This document shows positions 7,677 through 16,400 of a DNA stretch of 16,941 nucleotides, piece by piece (position 1 is the stretch's first letter; each line of letters starts with the position of its first letter). The stretch comes from an uncultured Gammaproteobacteria bacterium (lineage in GTDB: Bacteria > Pseudomonadota > Gammaproteobacteria > GCA-2729495), in contig CAMYJV010000074.1 of assembly GCA_947258805.1 (NCBI GenBank), positions 1-16,941 on the forward strand, given 5' to 3'. A program made the translations under genes and the position numbers. The notes under the pieces were generated by a model, which ran no database searches, was not told the origin of the DNA, and worked only from the letters and a program-made list of their open reading frames with translations.

Positions 7677-8180
7677 ATGCGCCACATAATCTCCATCCTG
7701 CTGCAGAACGAGGCCGGTGCCCTGGCCCGTGTGGCGTCCATGTTCTCGACGCGCGGCTACAACATCGAATCGCTGAGCGTGGCGCCGACGGAGTCGCCGG
7801 AGGTCTCGCGACTGACCCTGGTGACCATCGGCTCAGACCAGGTCATCAGCCAGATCAACAAGCAGCTGCTGAAAATGGTGGACGTGGTCAATATGGCCGA
7901 CATGACCCTGGGTGACCATATCGAGCGGGAACTCGCCCTGGTGAAGCTGCGGCTGCATCCGGACCAGGTCGCGGAGATGCGCAAGCTATGCGAGCAGCAA
8001 GGCGGGCGCATGCTCGACGATTCGGCCGACAACTTCACGATGGAGCTCACCGGCGCAGCCAATCTCGTGGACGATTTCATCGATCGCCTGGTAGGCCGCG
8101 CTGAAATCCTCGCAGTGGTGCGCAGCGGCCCGCTGGCCATCTCCCGCGGCCAGCAGGTACTCAGCAGCGCCATCGGCTGA
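7677..8180 (+). CDS. ilvN: Acetolactate synthase small regulatory subunit
   Basis: The 167-residue product matches the AHAS small subunit (IlvH/IlvN). It binds valine, isoleucine or leucine for feedback inhibition and stimulates the catalytic subunit. The N-terminal ACT domain (about 3-77) carries L-L-Q-N-E-A-G-A-L-A-R-V and S-T-R-G-Y-N-I-E-S-L-S-V, near-diagnostic for this family. A second ACT-like C-terminal domain follows (about 85-160). Length agrees with IlvH (163 residues). The ATG at 7677 was chosen because the family starts M-R-H-I; an in-frame TTG at 7641 would add 12 non-conserved residues. No strong ribosome-binding site is seen. proB follows after 10 bases. The symbol ilvH would be equally valid. 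Confidence 0.94.
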   Translation: MRHIISILLQNEAGALARVASMFSTRGYNIESLSVAPTESPEVSRLTLVTIGSDQVISQINKQLLKMVDVVNMADMTLGDHIERELALVKLRLHPDQVAEMRKLCEQQGGRMLDDSADNFTMELTGAANLVDDFIDRLVGRAEILAVVRSGPLAISRGQQVLSSAIG

Positions 8181-8190
8181 GCCCTTTCCT

Positions 8191-9333
8191 ATGAATACCA
8201 ACGCCGACGAACGGGCGGCCGCCGCGCTGACCGGCGCACGGCGCCTGGTCGTGAAAATTGGGTCGTCATTGCTGGTAGACGCCGCGACCGGCCAGCTGAA
8301 CCGCGCCTGGCTCGCCGCACTGGCGCAAGAGTTTGTCCGCTTGCGGGATCGTGGCCAGCAGTTGCTGGTGGTGTCATCCGGGGCCATCGCGCTGGGCCGC
8401 CGCTACCTCGGCATGCAGCCCGAGCAGCGCCGGCTGGAAGAATTGCAGGCCGCAGCGGCTGCCGGCCAGGTGCTGCTGGCCCACGCCTACCAGGACATAC
8501 TCGGTGAGCGCGGGCTGCGCGTGGCGCAGGTCCTGCTGACCCTTGACGACACCGAGAACCGCCGCCGCTATCTGAACGCCCGCAGCACGCTCGAACAATT
8601 GCTGAAGCTGGGCGTCGTACCCGTCGTGAATGAGAACGATACGGTGGCAACCCAGGAGATTCGCTACGGCGACAACGACCGGCTGGCGGCCCGGGTGGCC
8701 GAGATGGTCAGTGCCGATTGCCTGGTGCTGCTGTCTGATGTCGACGGGCTCTACGACGCAGACCCGGCCAGCTACGCAGACGCCCGGCTCATCCCGTCGG
8801 TGACGGAAATCACTGCCGCGCTGGACGCGGCGGCGGGCACGTCGAGCACCGAATTCGGGACCGGCGGCATGGCCACCAAGCTGGTGGCAGCGCGAATTTG
8901 CGTCGGCGCCGGCTGTGCCACCATCATTGCCAATGGCCACGCGTTGCAGCCGCTGGAAAAAATTGAACACGGCGGCCCGTGCACCTGGTTTGCGCCTCGC
9001 GGCACCCCGCTGGCGGCTCGCAAACAGTGGATAGCCGGGTCCCTCGTGGCGCGCGGCGTGCTCGTTATCGACTCGGGTGCCGAGCAGGCCTTGAGATCCG
9101 GGCGGAGTCTGTTGCCCGTTGGCCTGACCGCCGTGGAGGGTAACTTTCAGCGCGGCGACGCGGTGACCGTGCGCAATCACGACGGTCGCGAGATCGCGAG
9201 GGGGCTTGCCGCTTACGCATGCGACGAGGTGCAGAAGCTGTGCGGGCGGCGCAGTGAAGAAATAGAAACCTTGCTGGGCTATCGTGGTCGAAATGAAATA
9301 GTGCACCGCGACAACCTGGTATTGCTGGACTGA
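8191..9333 (+). CDS. proB: Glutamate 5-kinase
   Basis: The 380-residue product phosphorylates glutamate to gamma-glutamyl phosphate, the first and feedback-regulated step of proline synthesis. The amino-acid-kinase domain (about 17-265) shows V-V-K-I-G-S-S-L-L near 20-28, V-S-S-G-A-I-A-L-G (61-69), V-V-N-E-N-D-T-V (145-152), Y-G-D-N-D-R-L-A (159-166), L-L-S-D-V-D-G-L-Y (180-188) and the G-T-G-G-M-A-T-K phosphate-binding loop (223-230). A C-terminal PUA domain (about 287-370) follows, as in the full-length bacterial form. It lies 10 bases after ilvN and 6 before proA with no strong ribosome-binding site of its own, so translation is probably coupled within the operon. The enzyme acts in the cytoplasm, usually with ProA because the intermediate is labile. 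Confidence 0.96.
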   Translation: MNTNADERAAAALTGARRLVVKIGSSLLVDAATGQLNRAWLAALAQEFVRLRDRGQQLLVVSSGAIALGRRYLGMQPEQRRLEELQAAAAAGQVLLAHAYQDILGERGLRVAQVLLTLDDTENRRRYLNARSTLEQLLKLGVVPVVNENDTVATQEIRYGDNDRLAARVAEMVSADCLVLLSDVDGLYDADPASYADARLIPSVTEITAALDAAAGTSSTEFGTGGMATKLVAARICVGAGCATIIANGHALQPLEKIEHGGPCTWFAPRGTPLAARKQWIAGSLVARGVLVIDSGAEQALRSGRSLLPVGLTAVEGNFQRGDAVTVRNHDGREIARGLAAYACDEVQKLCGRRSEEIETLLGYRGRNEIVHRDNLVLLD

Positions 9334-9339
9334 CCGAGC

Positions 9340-10626
9340 ATGAGCGCGAGAACTGACGACGCGATTGAAGACATCGCCGGCCTGATGAAAGGGCTCGGGC
9401 ACGCGGCACGTGAAGCCGCGCGCCTGCTGGCGCGCGCCGGTGCGGCGCAGAAGAGCCAGGCCCTGCAGGCGGGTGCGGCGGCGCTGCGTGATCGGCAGGC
9501 GTTAATACTCGAAGCGAATGCGCAGGACATGGCGGCCGCACGGCAGAAGGGCTTGTCGGGCGCGATGCTCGACCGGTTATTGCTCAACGCCGAACGTGTC
9601 GAGGCCATGGCGCTTGGGCTCGAAAATATTGACGCGCTGGCCGATCCGGTCGGCGAGGTCATCGGCGACTGGACGCGCCCTAATGGTTTGCGTATTCAGC
9701 GCGTGCGCGTGCCGCTGGGTGTCATCGGCATTATTTATGAGAGCCGGCCCAACGTGACGGCAGATGCAGGCGCCCTGTGCCTGAAATCCGGCAACGCGGT
9801 CATTTTGCGCGGCGGTTCCGAGAGTTTTCACTCGAGTAATGCGATTCACGAATGCCTGACCACCGGTCTGAACAGTGCGGGCCTGCCCGCCACCGCCGTG
9901 CAGATGGTGCCCACGCGCAGTCGTGACGCGGTGGGGATGCTGCTGGGCGGACTCGATGATTGCGTGGATGTCATTGTGCCTCGCGGCGGCAAGAACCTGA
10001 TTGCCCGCGTGCAGGCGGACGCGCGTGTACCTGTCATCGGCCACCTGGAAGGCCTGTGCCACGTGTACGTGCACGCATCGGCCACGCCGGACATGGCGCG
10101 CGACATTACGCTGAATGCCAAGATGCGACGCACGGGAATTTGCGGGGCGGCAGAAACCCTGTTGATCGACCGCGGTGCGCTGGCTACGCACTGGCAGGGG
10201 ATCGCTGATGCGCTGATCGATGCGGGCTGCGAGTTGCGCGGCGACGCGGAAATTTGCGCCGTCGACCAGCGGGTGCAACCCGCGACGGAAGCAGACTGGA
10301 TGACCGAGTATCTCGATGCGATCCTTGCAGTGCGAGTGGTAGACGGTGTGGACGAGGCCATCGCGCACATCGAGGGGCACGGATCGGGCCACACCGAATG
10401 TATCATCGCAGAAGATGCTGCGGCCGCGGCGCGCTTCCTGCACGATCTCGACAGCGCCATCCTGTTGCACAACGCCTCTACGCAGTTTGCGGATGGTGGT
10501 GAGTTCGGCATGGGGGCGGAAATCGGCATCGCGACCGGGCGTATTCACGCGCGTGGGCCCGTTGGTGCAGAACAGCTGACCAGCTACAAGTACGTGGTGA
10601 CCGGGTCCGGTCAGACGCGGCCCTGA
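9340..10626 (+). CDS. proA: Gamma-glutamyl phosphate reductase (glutamate-5-semialdehyde dehydrogenase)
   Basis: The 428-residue product reduces gamma-glutamyl phosphate with NADPH to glutamate-5-semialdehyde, the second step of proline synthesis. It is an aldehyde-dehydrogenase-fold enzyme. Family motifs include [17 protein letters not shown] (124-140), [12 protein letters not shown] (148-159), [11 protein letters not shown] (211-221), [10 protein letters not shown] (234-243), the catalytic Cys268 in R-R-T-G-I-C-G-A, and the C-terminal [18 protein letters not shown] block. Length is typical. It starts 6 bases after the proB stop codon, so it is the third gene of the ilvN-proB-proA unit. The 421-base gap after it carries many inverted repeats but no clear T-tailed terminator. 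Confidence 0.96.
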   Translation: MSARTDDAIEDIAGLMKGLGHAAREAARLLARAGAAQKSQALQAGAAALRDRQALILEANAQDMAAARQKGLSGAMLDRLLLNAERVEAMALGLENIDALADPVGEVIGDWTRPNGLRIQRVRVPLGVIGIIYESRPNVTADAGALCLKSGNAVILRGGSESFHSSNAIHECLTTGLNSAGLPATAVQMVPTRSRDAVGMLLGGLDDCVDVIVPRGGKNLIARVQADARVPVIGHLEGLCHVYVHASATPDMARDITLNAKMRRTGICGAAETLLIDRGALATHWQGIADALIDAGCELRGDAEICAVDQRVQPATEADWMTEYLDAILAVRVVDGVDEAIAHIEGHGSGHTECIIAEDAAAAARFLHDLDSAILLHNASTQFADGGEFGMGAEIGIATGRIHARGPVGAEQLTSYKYVVTGSGQTRP

Positions 10627-10657
10627 ATCAGCAAACCTGACGTGGCCGGGTGCCCAC

Positions 10658-10804
10658 GCGTCGCGGCACGGCGTTTGGTCTTCCGGGCTAAACCTCCTTC
10701 GGACATCCCTGTCCTCAGTCGGATCGGCCCTCCGTCGCTCCCGCCATCCATGGCTCCGCTCCTCCGGGACGACGCCCGGAAGACCAAACGCCACGCCGCG
10801 ACGC
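10658..10804 (-). repeat. 147-base element with 31-bp terminal inverted repeats
   Basis: The arms at 10658-10688 and 10774-10804 are inverted copies matching at 29 of 31 positions (mismatches at arm positions 11 and 12). The 85-base interior carries two smaller hairpins that, on the minus strand, read GCCA-TGGA-TGGC (10743-10754) and GGACA-GGGA-TGTCC (10701-10714). There is no coding capacity. It resembles a non-autonomous miniature inverted-repeat element or an intergenic repeat of the kind found at gene ends in gammaproteobacteria. I see no target-site duplication at the flanks, so transposition is unproven. Read on the minus strand it lies downstream of the second TonB receptor. Confidence 0.65.
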
Positions 10805-11020
10805 TCGGGGGAGGCAGGTGCTGCTTCCTTCCTGCTAAACCAATGCGTCGTTTGATAGCCCGGTGTGGCTAGTGCCTACTGGCCCATCCCTGGCCCGCTC
10901 CTCGTTGCAGCCCGTCGGCATGCGGATGGCATTCGGGGGTTCCATTCGCCTGGTCGCGAGCCTTGGAAACCGGGTTGGCAGATGGTCCACCGCAGTTCCC
11001 GGATACGCTGTGCTTCCCCG

Positions 11021-11046
11021 GTGGGAGTGGCTTCAGCCGCGACTGC
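11021..11046. repeat. Second REP-like palindrome
   Basis: This copy begins GTGGGAGTGGC and ends GCCGCGACTGC, differing from the 5636-5660 unit at 3 of 22 core bases. TGGCT (11028-11032) pairs with AGCCG (11035-11039, with a G-T wobble) to form the stem. It ends one base before the stop codon of the minus-strand TonB receptor. Both copies in the window touch the 3' end of a gene, the usual place for REP elements. Confidence 0.6.
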
Positions 11047-11047
11047 G

Positions 11048-13033
11048 CTACAGCATCCGGTAAGCAATTTCGAAGAAATATTCTCGCTGACGAGCGGGGA
11101 GGTAGCGATAGCTGCCGAAGGCAAAGTCGGCGCGGTCGGCGTAGCGTTTGTTCGTCAGGTTGTTGATGCGTAGCAGGACGGACCAATCGTCAGCGATTAG
11201 CCAGCGCGAACGAAAGTTGAATATGTCGTGGCCGTCGTAGTCGGCGGTGTTGGCCGCATTGAGATAGTAGTCGCCCTGGTGGACCCACTCGAACTCGGCC
11301 AGCGCGCGGCCGCGGGCGTAGCCCAGCCGTGCAGAACCGAGGGTGCGTGGAGCCGTGTCGACATCGTCGCCCGAGCGGATGGATTCGCCGCCGGCGATCA
11401 CGCGATCGAAGTCGTAGGTGTGCTTGGCCCAGGTGCCCACCAGGCTGGCGTAAAGGCCCCAGTTGAAGGCCAGGTCGGTCTGGATCTCCATGCCTACGTG
11501 ATCGGTCTTGCCGTCACTGACGTTCAGCCCGTCGGAATCGCGGAAGATGTAGTCGTCTTTCCGCATGGTAAAGGCGCTGATTTCCAGGGCGCCCAGGCCC
11601 TCACTACGGCGCCAGCCGATCTCCAGGCTGTCGATGGTTTCCGGGTCCAGGTCGTTTACCGACTGCCCGTTCTGCAGGCGGTAGAGTTCGGTGGCTTGCG
11701 GGGCCCGGAAACCACGCGTCAGGGTGATCCAGGCGGAAGAGGCTTCATCAATACGCAACAACAGGCCCACATTTGGCGCGGCTTCCAGGGTGCTGTCCGC
11801 GCGGGTGTTGCCGGCAAGCATGCTGTTGTCGTAGTCGTAGCGCAGGTACTCGAGCCGCAGGCCAGCCTGCAGAGTCCAGCGCGGTGCGACGGGTACTTCG
11901 AGTTGCGCATAGGGTGCGACCATCACGGTCCACGCGCTGTAGTCGTAGTGTTTGCCGCTGCTCCGGTTCGAATCGGGCCCGAGTTCCTGGTCCTGGGTTT
12001 CTTTCAGTTCGCCGCGGGCGATCTCTGCATCCAGACCCGCTGTCAGCGTGCCGCCGAACAGATCGCGCCAGGCCGTCCAGAGAAAGCCGCCGCTCAGCTG
12101 GCCGTTTTCCTCCAGCGGTTGGCCTGGCAGGAAGTGCTGCAGGAACTCCATGTCCGACCGACGCAGGTAGGCTTTCAGGGCCTGGCGCGGTAAACCGTCC
12201 CAGCTGGCATAGAGCCGCTGACTGTTCGCATCCCGGTACGCCTCCGGGTTTGGATTGCTCTTGCGCAGCGCCGAATCCTTGTAGGCGTCTTCGCCGCGGA
12301 TGAACGTAGCGGTTTGCTGGTCCAGGTCGGTGGCCGTGAAGCCTGCCCGCAAGCTGCCCTGCTGCCAGCGCAGATAGCCCTTCTGCTGGTCGTAACCCGA
12401 ACTCGCGCGCCAGCCGTCGTAATGATCTGCGAGCCCGCCCGCCGCCAGCGCCCCGTTCCCCAGCGGGCCATCCCAGGCCACACGGGCGCGATAGTAAGCA
12501 TCTGGTCCGCTTTCGACACTGCCCGCCCAGCCAGGACGGTCGCCGGGTTCGGGCATCAGGAAATTCAGCGTGCCGTGCAGGCTGTTCGAGCCGTACAGGG
12601 CGTTGCCCGGCCCGCGCAGCACTTCCGCACTGCCCGCGAGTTCACTGGGTACCTCGAACAGCTGGTTCACGTTGCAGAAGCCGGTGGGCCGCAGCGGGAC
12701 CCCGTCCTCCATCATCAGGAATGCGCCGCAGGCGCCGGGACCGGTCAGCACGGGCGAACGCAATGCGGTGAGGTGCTCCTGGCCGCTGCCGCGGCTGAGC
12801 CATGCCCCCGGCGCCTGGACGCCAAGCTCATGGACATGCTGTGCGTTCAACAGCTCGATGCGCTCGCCGGGGACACGCATGGTGTTGCCGAAGGTTTCCA
12901 GCAGGGGCCGCGCTTCGCGGGCCGCGGTGACCACGATTTCGTCGGCCCGCTGCTCCGGCTCAGCAGCGGCGGTCGCCGGCAGCACGAACATCGCGACCCC
13001 GCAGCCCGCGAGCCTGATGCAAGTGCGCATCAT
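11048..13033 (-). CDS. TonB-dependent outer-membrane receptor (second)
   Basis: The 661-residue product is a TonB-dependent receptor with a signal peptide (about 1-24), a TonB box D-E-I-V-V-T-A (31-37), a plug with M-E-D-G-V-P-L-R and V-L-R-G-P-G-N-A-L-Y-G-S-N-S motifs, and a beta-barrel. Two plug cysteines, Cys102 and Cys120, lie 18 residues apart and could form a disulphide. The last residue is Leu (FFEIAYRML), not the usual terminal Phe or Trp. It differs clearly from the first receptor in plug and barrel sequence, so they are probably not recent duplicates. It starts at one of two adjacent ATGs (13033 or 13030) without a clear ribosome-binding site, 10 bases after the stop codon of the small upstream gene, so translational coupling is likely. 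The ligand is unknown. Confidence 0.9.
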   Translation of the reverse strand: MMRTCIRLAGCGVAMFVLPATAAAEPEQRADEIVVTAAREARPLLETFGNTMRVPGERIELLNAQHVHELGVQAPGAWLSRGSGQEHLTALRSPVLTGPGACGAFLMMEDGVPLRPTGFCNVNQLFEVPSELAGSAEVLRGPGNALYGSNSLHGTLNFLMPEPGDRPGWAGSVESGPDAYYRARVAWDGPLGNGALAAGGLADHYDGWRASSGYDQQKGYLRWQQGSLRAGFTATDLDQQTATFIRGEDAYKDSALRKSNPNPEAYRDANSQRLYASWDGLPRQALKAYLRRSDMEFLQHFLPGQPLEENGQLSGGFLWTAWRDLFGGTLTAGLDAEIARGELKETQDQELGPDSNRSSGKHYDYSAWTVMVAPYAQLEVPVAPRWTLQAGLRLEYLRYDYDNSMLAGNTRADSTLEAAPNVGLLLRIDEASSAWITLTRGFRAPQATELYRLQNGQSVNDLDPETIDSLEIGWRRSEGLGALEISAFTMRKDDYIFRDSDGLNVSDGKTDHVGMEIQTDLAFNWGLYASLVGTWAKHTYDFDRVIAGGESIRSGDDVDTAPRTLGSARLGYARGRALAEFEWVHQGDYYLNAANTADYDGHDIFNFRSRWLIADDWSVLLRINNLTNKRYADRADFAFGSYRYLPARQREYFFEIAYRML

Positions 13034-13043
13034 GAGCCGTTAG

Positions 13044-13289
13044 TCAGCGTTCGACCGACTGTAGTACGACACTCGGGTCGTCACCGATCCGCGAATAGCG
13101 ATGCCGTTTGGCCATCTCTGCCACGGCCGCGTCGCGGCTCTCGCGGTCCGGGAACCAGTGAAAGCTTTCCCAGTCTTCGCCGAGCACGGCGTGAAAGGTG
13201 TCGCCGGGCGGCATGCTCACCCGGATGCCGAAACGGCAGTCCGCATCAGTGGGGCGGGGCGGCTGGTTGTGAGCTTGGCTGGCCGTCAT
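13044..13289 (-). CDS. Small unrecognised protein upstream of TonB receptor
   Basis: The 81-residue product is not one I recognise. It has no signal peptide and no membrane segment, so it is probably cytoplasmic. The N-terminal 17 residues are polar and low in complexity. The core carries F-G-I-R-V-S-M-P-P-G-D (20-30), G-E-D-W-E-S-F-H-W-F (37-46) and a charged helix-like E-S-R-D-A-A-V-A-E-M-A-K-R-H (50-63) followed by Y-S-R-I-G-D-D-P. The arrangement looks like a compact alpha/beta domain. The ATG at 13289 is preferred, although the frame is open to a TTG at 13355 and no ribosome-binding site is clear. It precedes the receptor by 10 bases in the same operon, so a role tied to that receptor or its ligand is plausible but unproven. 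Confidence 0.65.
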   Translation of the reverse strand: MTASQAHNQPPRPTDADCRFGIRVSMPPGDTFHAVLGEDWESFHWFPDRESRDAAVAEMAKRHRYSRIGDDPSVVLQSVER

Positions 13290-13449
13290 GGGGGATGTCT
13301 GCGCATATGGAAGCGGGGTCGGAGCATGATAGAGACAGGCCGCCGCACAGCGCAACGCCGGCTGCGGTGTGGCTGGCGGCGCCGCCGGGATTCGGGGACA
13401 CTATTGCAGTCGGGTCATTACGGGGCCTGCGGGGCTGCGGCAAACCACC
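13290..13449. other. Divergent intergenic region before the ATPase-WD40 gene
   Basis: This 160-base gap lies between the minus-strand small gene and the plus-strand giant gene and should hold promoters for both. It contains the perfect 12-base palindrome GGCGGCGCCGCC (13375-13386) in a very GC-rich stretch. No promoter hexamer pair or ribosome-binding site is convincing. An in-frame stop (TGA) at 13327-13329 limits how far upstream the giant gene could begin. Confidence 0.4.
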
Positions 13450-16400
13450 ATGAGTTCGGTCAAACAGGAAGCCGGTTTTTACTCCGTTGGCGGCCCGGTG
13501 CAGCCGGACCGCCCCTGTTATGTCACCCGCAAGGCGGACGAGATTCTGTTCTCGCGCCTCGCCCAGGGTGAGTATTGCCAGGTGTTCGCGCCGCCAGACA
13601 CCGGCAAGACCAGCCTCGTTGCCCATACCGCGGAGCGATTGCAGGATGCAGGCATCGCCGTCGCGGCCGTTGACCTGGCCCAGATCAGCAGTCGCGACCT
13701 GTCAGAAGATGTGGGCCGGTGGTATTACAGTTTTGCCTACCGGTTGATGCGGACCCTGCGCATTCGCGCCAACATTCAGTCCTGGTGGCAGGACCGCTCG
13801 GGACTGACGAACCTGCAGCGCCTGCGGGAATTCTTTCTTGATATCGTGCTGGCAGAATCGGACCAGCCGGTGGTCATTTGTGTCGACCGAATCGATGCCG
13901 TACTCGACCGCAAGGTGTCCCTCGACCTGTTTGGCGCCATTCGCGCCTGTCACGACGCCCGGGCGACAGAGCCGGAGTATCGCCGGCTGACCTTCGCACT
14001 TCTCGGTGCCGAATCCGTTGGCCACAAGATTCCTCGAGGCGGTAACTCGCCCTTCGAGGTGTGCACCCGGGTAGTCCTGGAGGATTTTCGGCCGGACGAA
14101 CTCGAACAGCTGACTGCCGGCATCGGTTGCGATGCGATGGCGAGCCGGGTGATTGCGGCGCGGGTCTGGTACTGGACGGCCGGGCACCCGTATCTGAGCC
14201 AGAAAATATTCCGGGCGCTGGCGCGCCGCGACGGCCCGCCGGATGCCGGCACTGTGGATGCCGTCGCCGCGGCGCTGTTTTTGCCCCGCAATGCCGTCCG
14301 TGAAGAGCCGCACCTGTCTGCTGTGGCGAATCAGCTGCAACATGAGAACAAGACCCGTGTTGCGCGACTCAGCGTTTACGGCAAGGTCCGCAAGGGGGGT
14401 GAGGTTGCGGCAGATCCGATGCTGCGTCCCCATCGTGAGTTGCTGCGCAGCGGTGTGGTGAGCGTGGATCCTGAAGGCCGCTTTACGCCGCGCAATCGCA
14501 TCTATGCAGAGGTGTTTACTGCCCACTGGGTAAACCAGAGTTTGCCGTTCAGCTGGCGAGGCCTGGTCGCCGCGGCGGCCGTGGTGGCTTTCGCCATCAT
14601 TATTCCGATCTGGTATACGGAGTATCTGCCGCGGCCGTACATCCGCACCCTATCGGCGCAGAGCACCGACTTTGTAACGGCGCTGGATGCTTTCCAGCGG
14701 TTGCGCTTCCTGCCTGGGTTCAAAGCGACGGCCAAAGACCTGTTCCGAGATTACCTGGTGCGCGAGAGCCGCGAGTCCGGCAGCCTTCAGGAAGTGCAGC
14801 GATTCGGCGAGCGCCTGCCCGAGCTGAGCGGGCGGACCGAGCTGCGTGATGGGTTGGTGGCAGAATTCTGGGAGCGCAATACTCAGCGTGCGCTGGGGCG
14901 CGGCCGCCGTGACAACGCCACGCTGTATGCGTTGCGTGCTATCGAGGCGCCAAGTCCGGCCCGGCAGAGGCAGGTGGGTGAACTGCTGGGCAGCGATTTC
15001 GACGCGTTGCTGGGAACGATTCGCCACCGCGAGTTGTTGGCCGGTATCGGTGTTGACCCTGCGAGCAAGCTGCTGACTTTGCTCGACGAGCAACACGGGG
15101 TGTCCGTCTGGCAGCTGACGGAGGCCGGGCCCAGGCGAGTTCAAAGCATCGAACTGGCCGCTGAAGAAGTCCTGCCCCTGCAAAGCAGCCTGCTGTTCGA
15201 TGCAAAGACCCAGGGCCGGCGCTTGCAGGTCTCGGTCTACACCGATCACCCGCGCCCGGCGGATGTGCTGGTGGAATTGCGTGCGCCTTCCGGGCGCACG
15301 GCGCGCGCGCGCCTGCAGCCCGGCGCGCAGACAGCCGATGGGGGTTACGGGCTGGATTCGCGGCGCGATCCTGCGCTGCGCGGGTTGCTGGACGAAAGCC
15401 CGGCCGGCACCTGGACGGCTTACTTCATTGATACTCAGCAGGGCATCGGCGGTGCACTGGCACGCTGGGAGTTGCGCATCGACGGGCAATCGGCCGCCGC
15501 GCCGGCCCTGGCGCCGAGCGTGCAGCCTATTCCGGAGCCCGGCGTAGCCCGCAGGGCAAACAGCATATTGGCGGGTAACGGCAGGCGGGCCCTGATCTGG
15601 CCCGCAGAACCCTCGGTGCGCGGCGACATCCTGTACTGGAACATCAGCAGTGGCGAGGTGCTTGCCCGGATTCCGCGGCGGGCAGATTTTCAACAGGCGC
15701 GTTTTGCCCTCGGCAATAAATTGGTGCTTGTGATTGGCGGGCGCGCGATCGAAGTCTGGGATGCAGAGCGCGCAGAACTGCGTTCGACCGTGCCGTATGA
15801 ACCATCCCTGAAGCCGGTGCTGTCGGCAAATGGACGCTTCCTGGTCGTGGACTCCATTCTCGACGACTCGAACGACAACGCGCTGGCAATCTGGGATCTC
15901 GAAACGGGCAAAGAGTCCAGCCGACTGGTCACCGGGGAGCTGGTCGGTCTTACCGCGGTCGATCCCGCAGGCCAGTATCTGGCCGTCGGCGATGGCGACC
16001 GGCTCGTGCGTCTGTGGGCGGTTAAAGACAAACGCATCGCCCGCGAGTTCGAACACGGGTCGGCGCCTACATCCGTTCATTTCGGTCCGGCCGGTCAGTG
16101 GCTCGTCACTGAAGACGCTGCGCACACTCTCAGGTTGTGGGCGCTGGAGGACGAGGCGAGGCCGGTCCTGGTTCGTCAGTCGGCGGCGCCATGGTCTGTC
16201 AGCTTCGACGGCGACTGGTTGATGATTGGTTCACTGGACCGCGGTTTCGAGTTGCTGGGGCTCGCAGATCAGACGCGCCGTGGCCCCATTCTCCAGCATG
16301 GCCTGCCCGGCACGGTTCGCGCGGGCATGCAGGGTGGTGGCCAGCTTGCCGCCGCGAGCCAGGTCGCCTTCACCTGGGACGGCGAGTCGTCCGTCAAGAC

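Larger units (their letters stand above)
10627..11047. other. 421-base gene-free stretch rich in inverted repeats
   Basis: No credible gene lies here; the small open frames on both strands are low-complexity translations of repeats. From left to right it holds a 147-base element with 31-bp inverted ends (10658-10804), an imperfect hairpin with an AGGGAT loop read on the minus strand (10881-10896), and a REP-like unit (11021-11046) directly at the receptor stop codon. It is where proA and the second TonB receptor converge, so some of these structures may act as terminators or mRNA 3'-end stabilisers. Confidence 0.75.

Noticed and set aside
10648..10814. Target-site duplication flanking the 147-base element
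   Set aside because: The bases just outside the two 31-bp arms do not match, so no duplication could be supported.
10642..11186. Several small open frames on both strands in the proA-receptor gap
   Set aside because: They are translations of the inverted-repeat element and REP-like unit, with no ribosome-binding sites and low-complexity Arg/Pro/Ser-rich products.
13101..13571. A 156-codon plus-strand frame overlapping the start of the ATPase-WD40 gene
   Set aside because: It overlaps the small minus-strand gene and the AAA_35 coding region in another frame and has no family features.
14650..16125. A 491-codon open frame on the minus strand inside the ATPase-WD40 gene
   Set aside because: It is antisense to a frame with clear AAA_35, P-domain and WD40 motifs and has the biased composition of an antisense frame.
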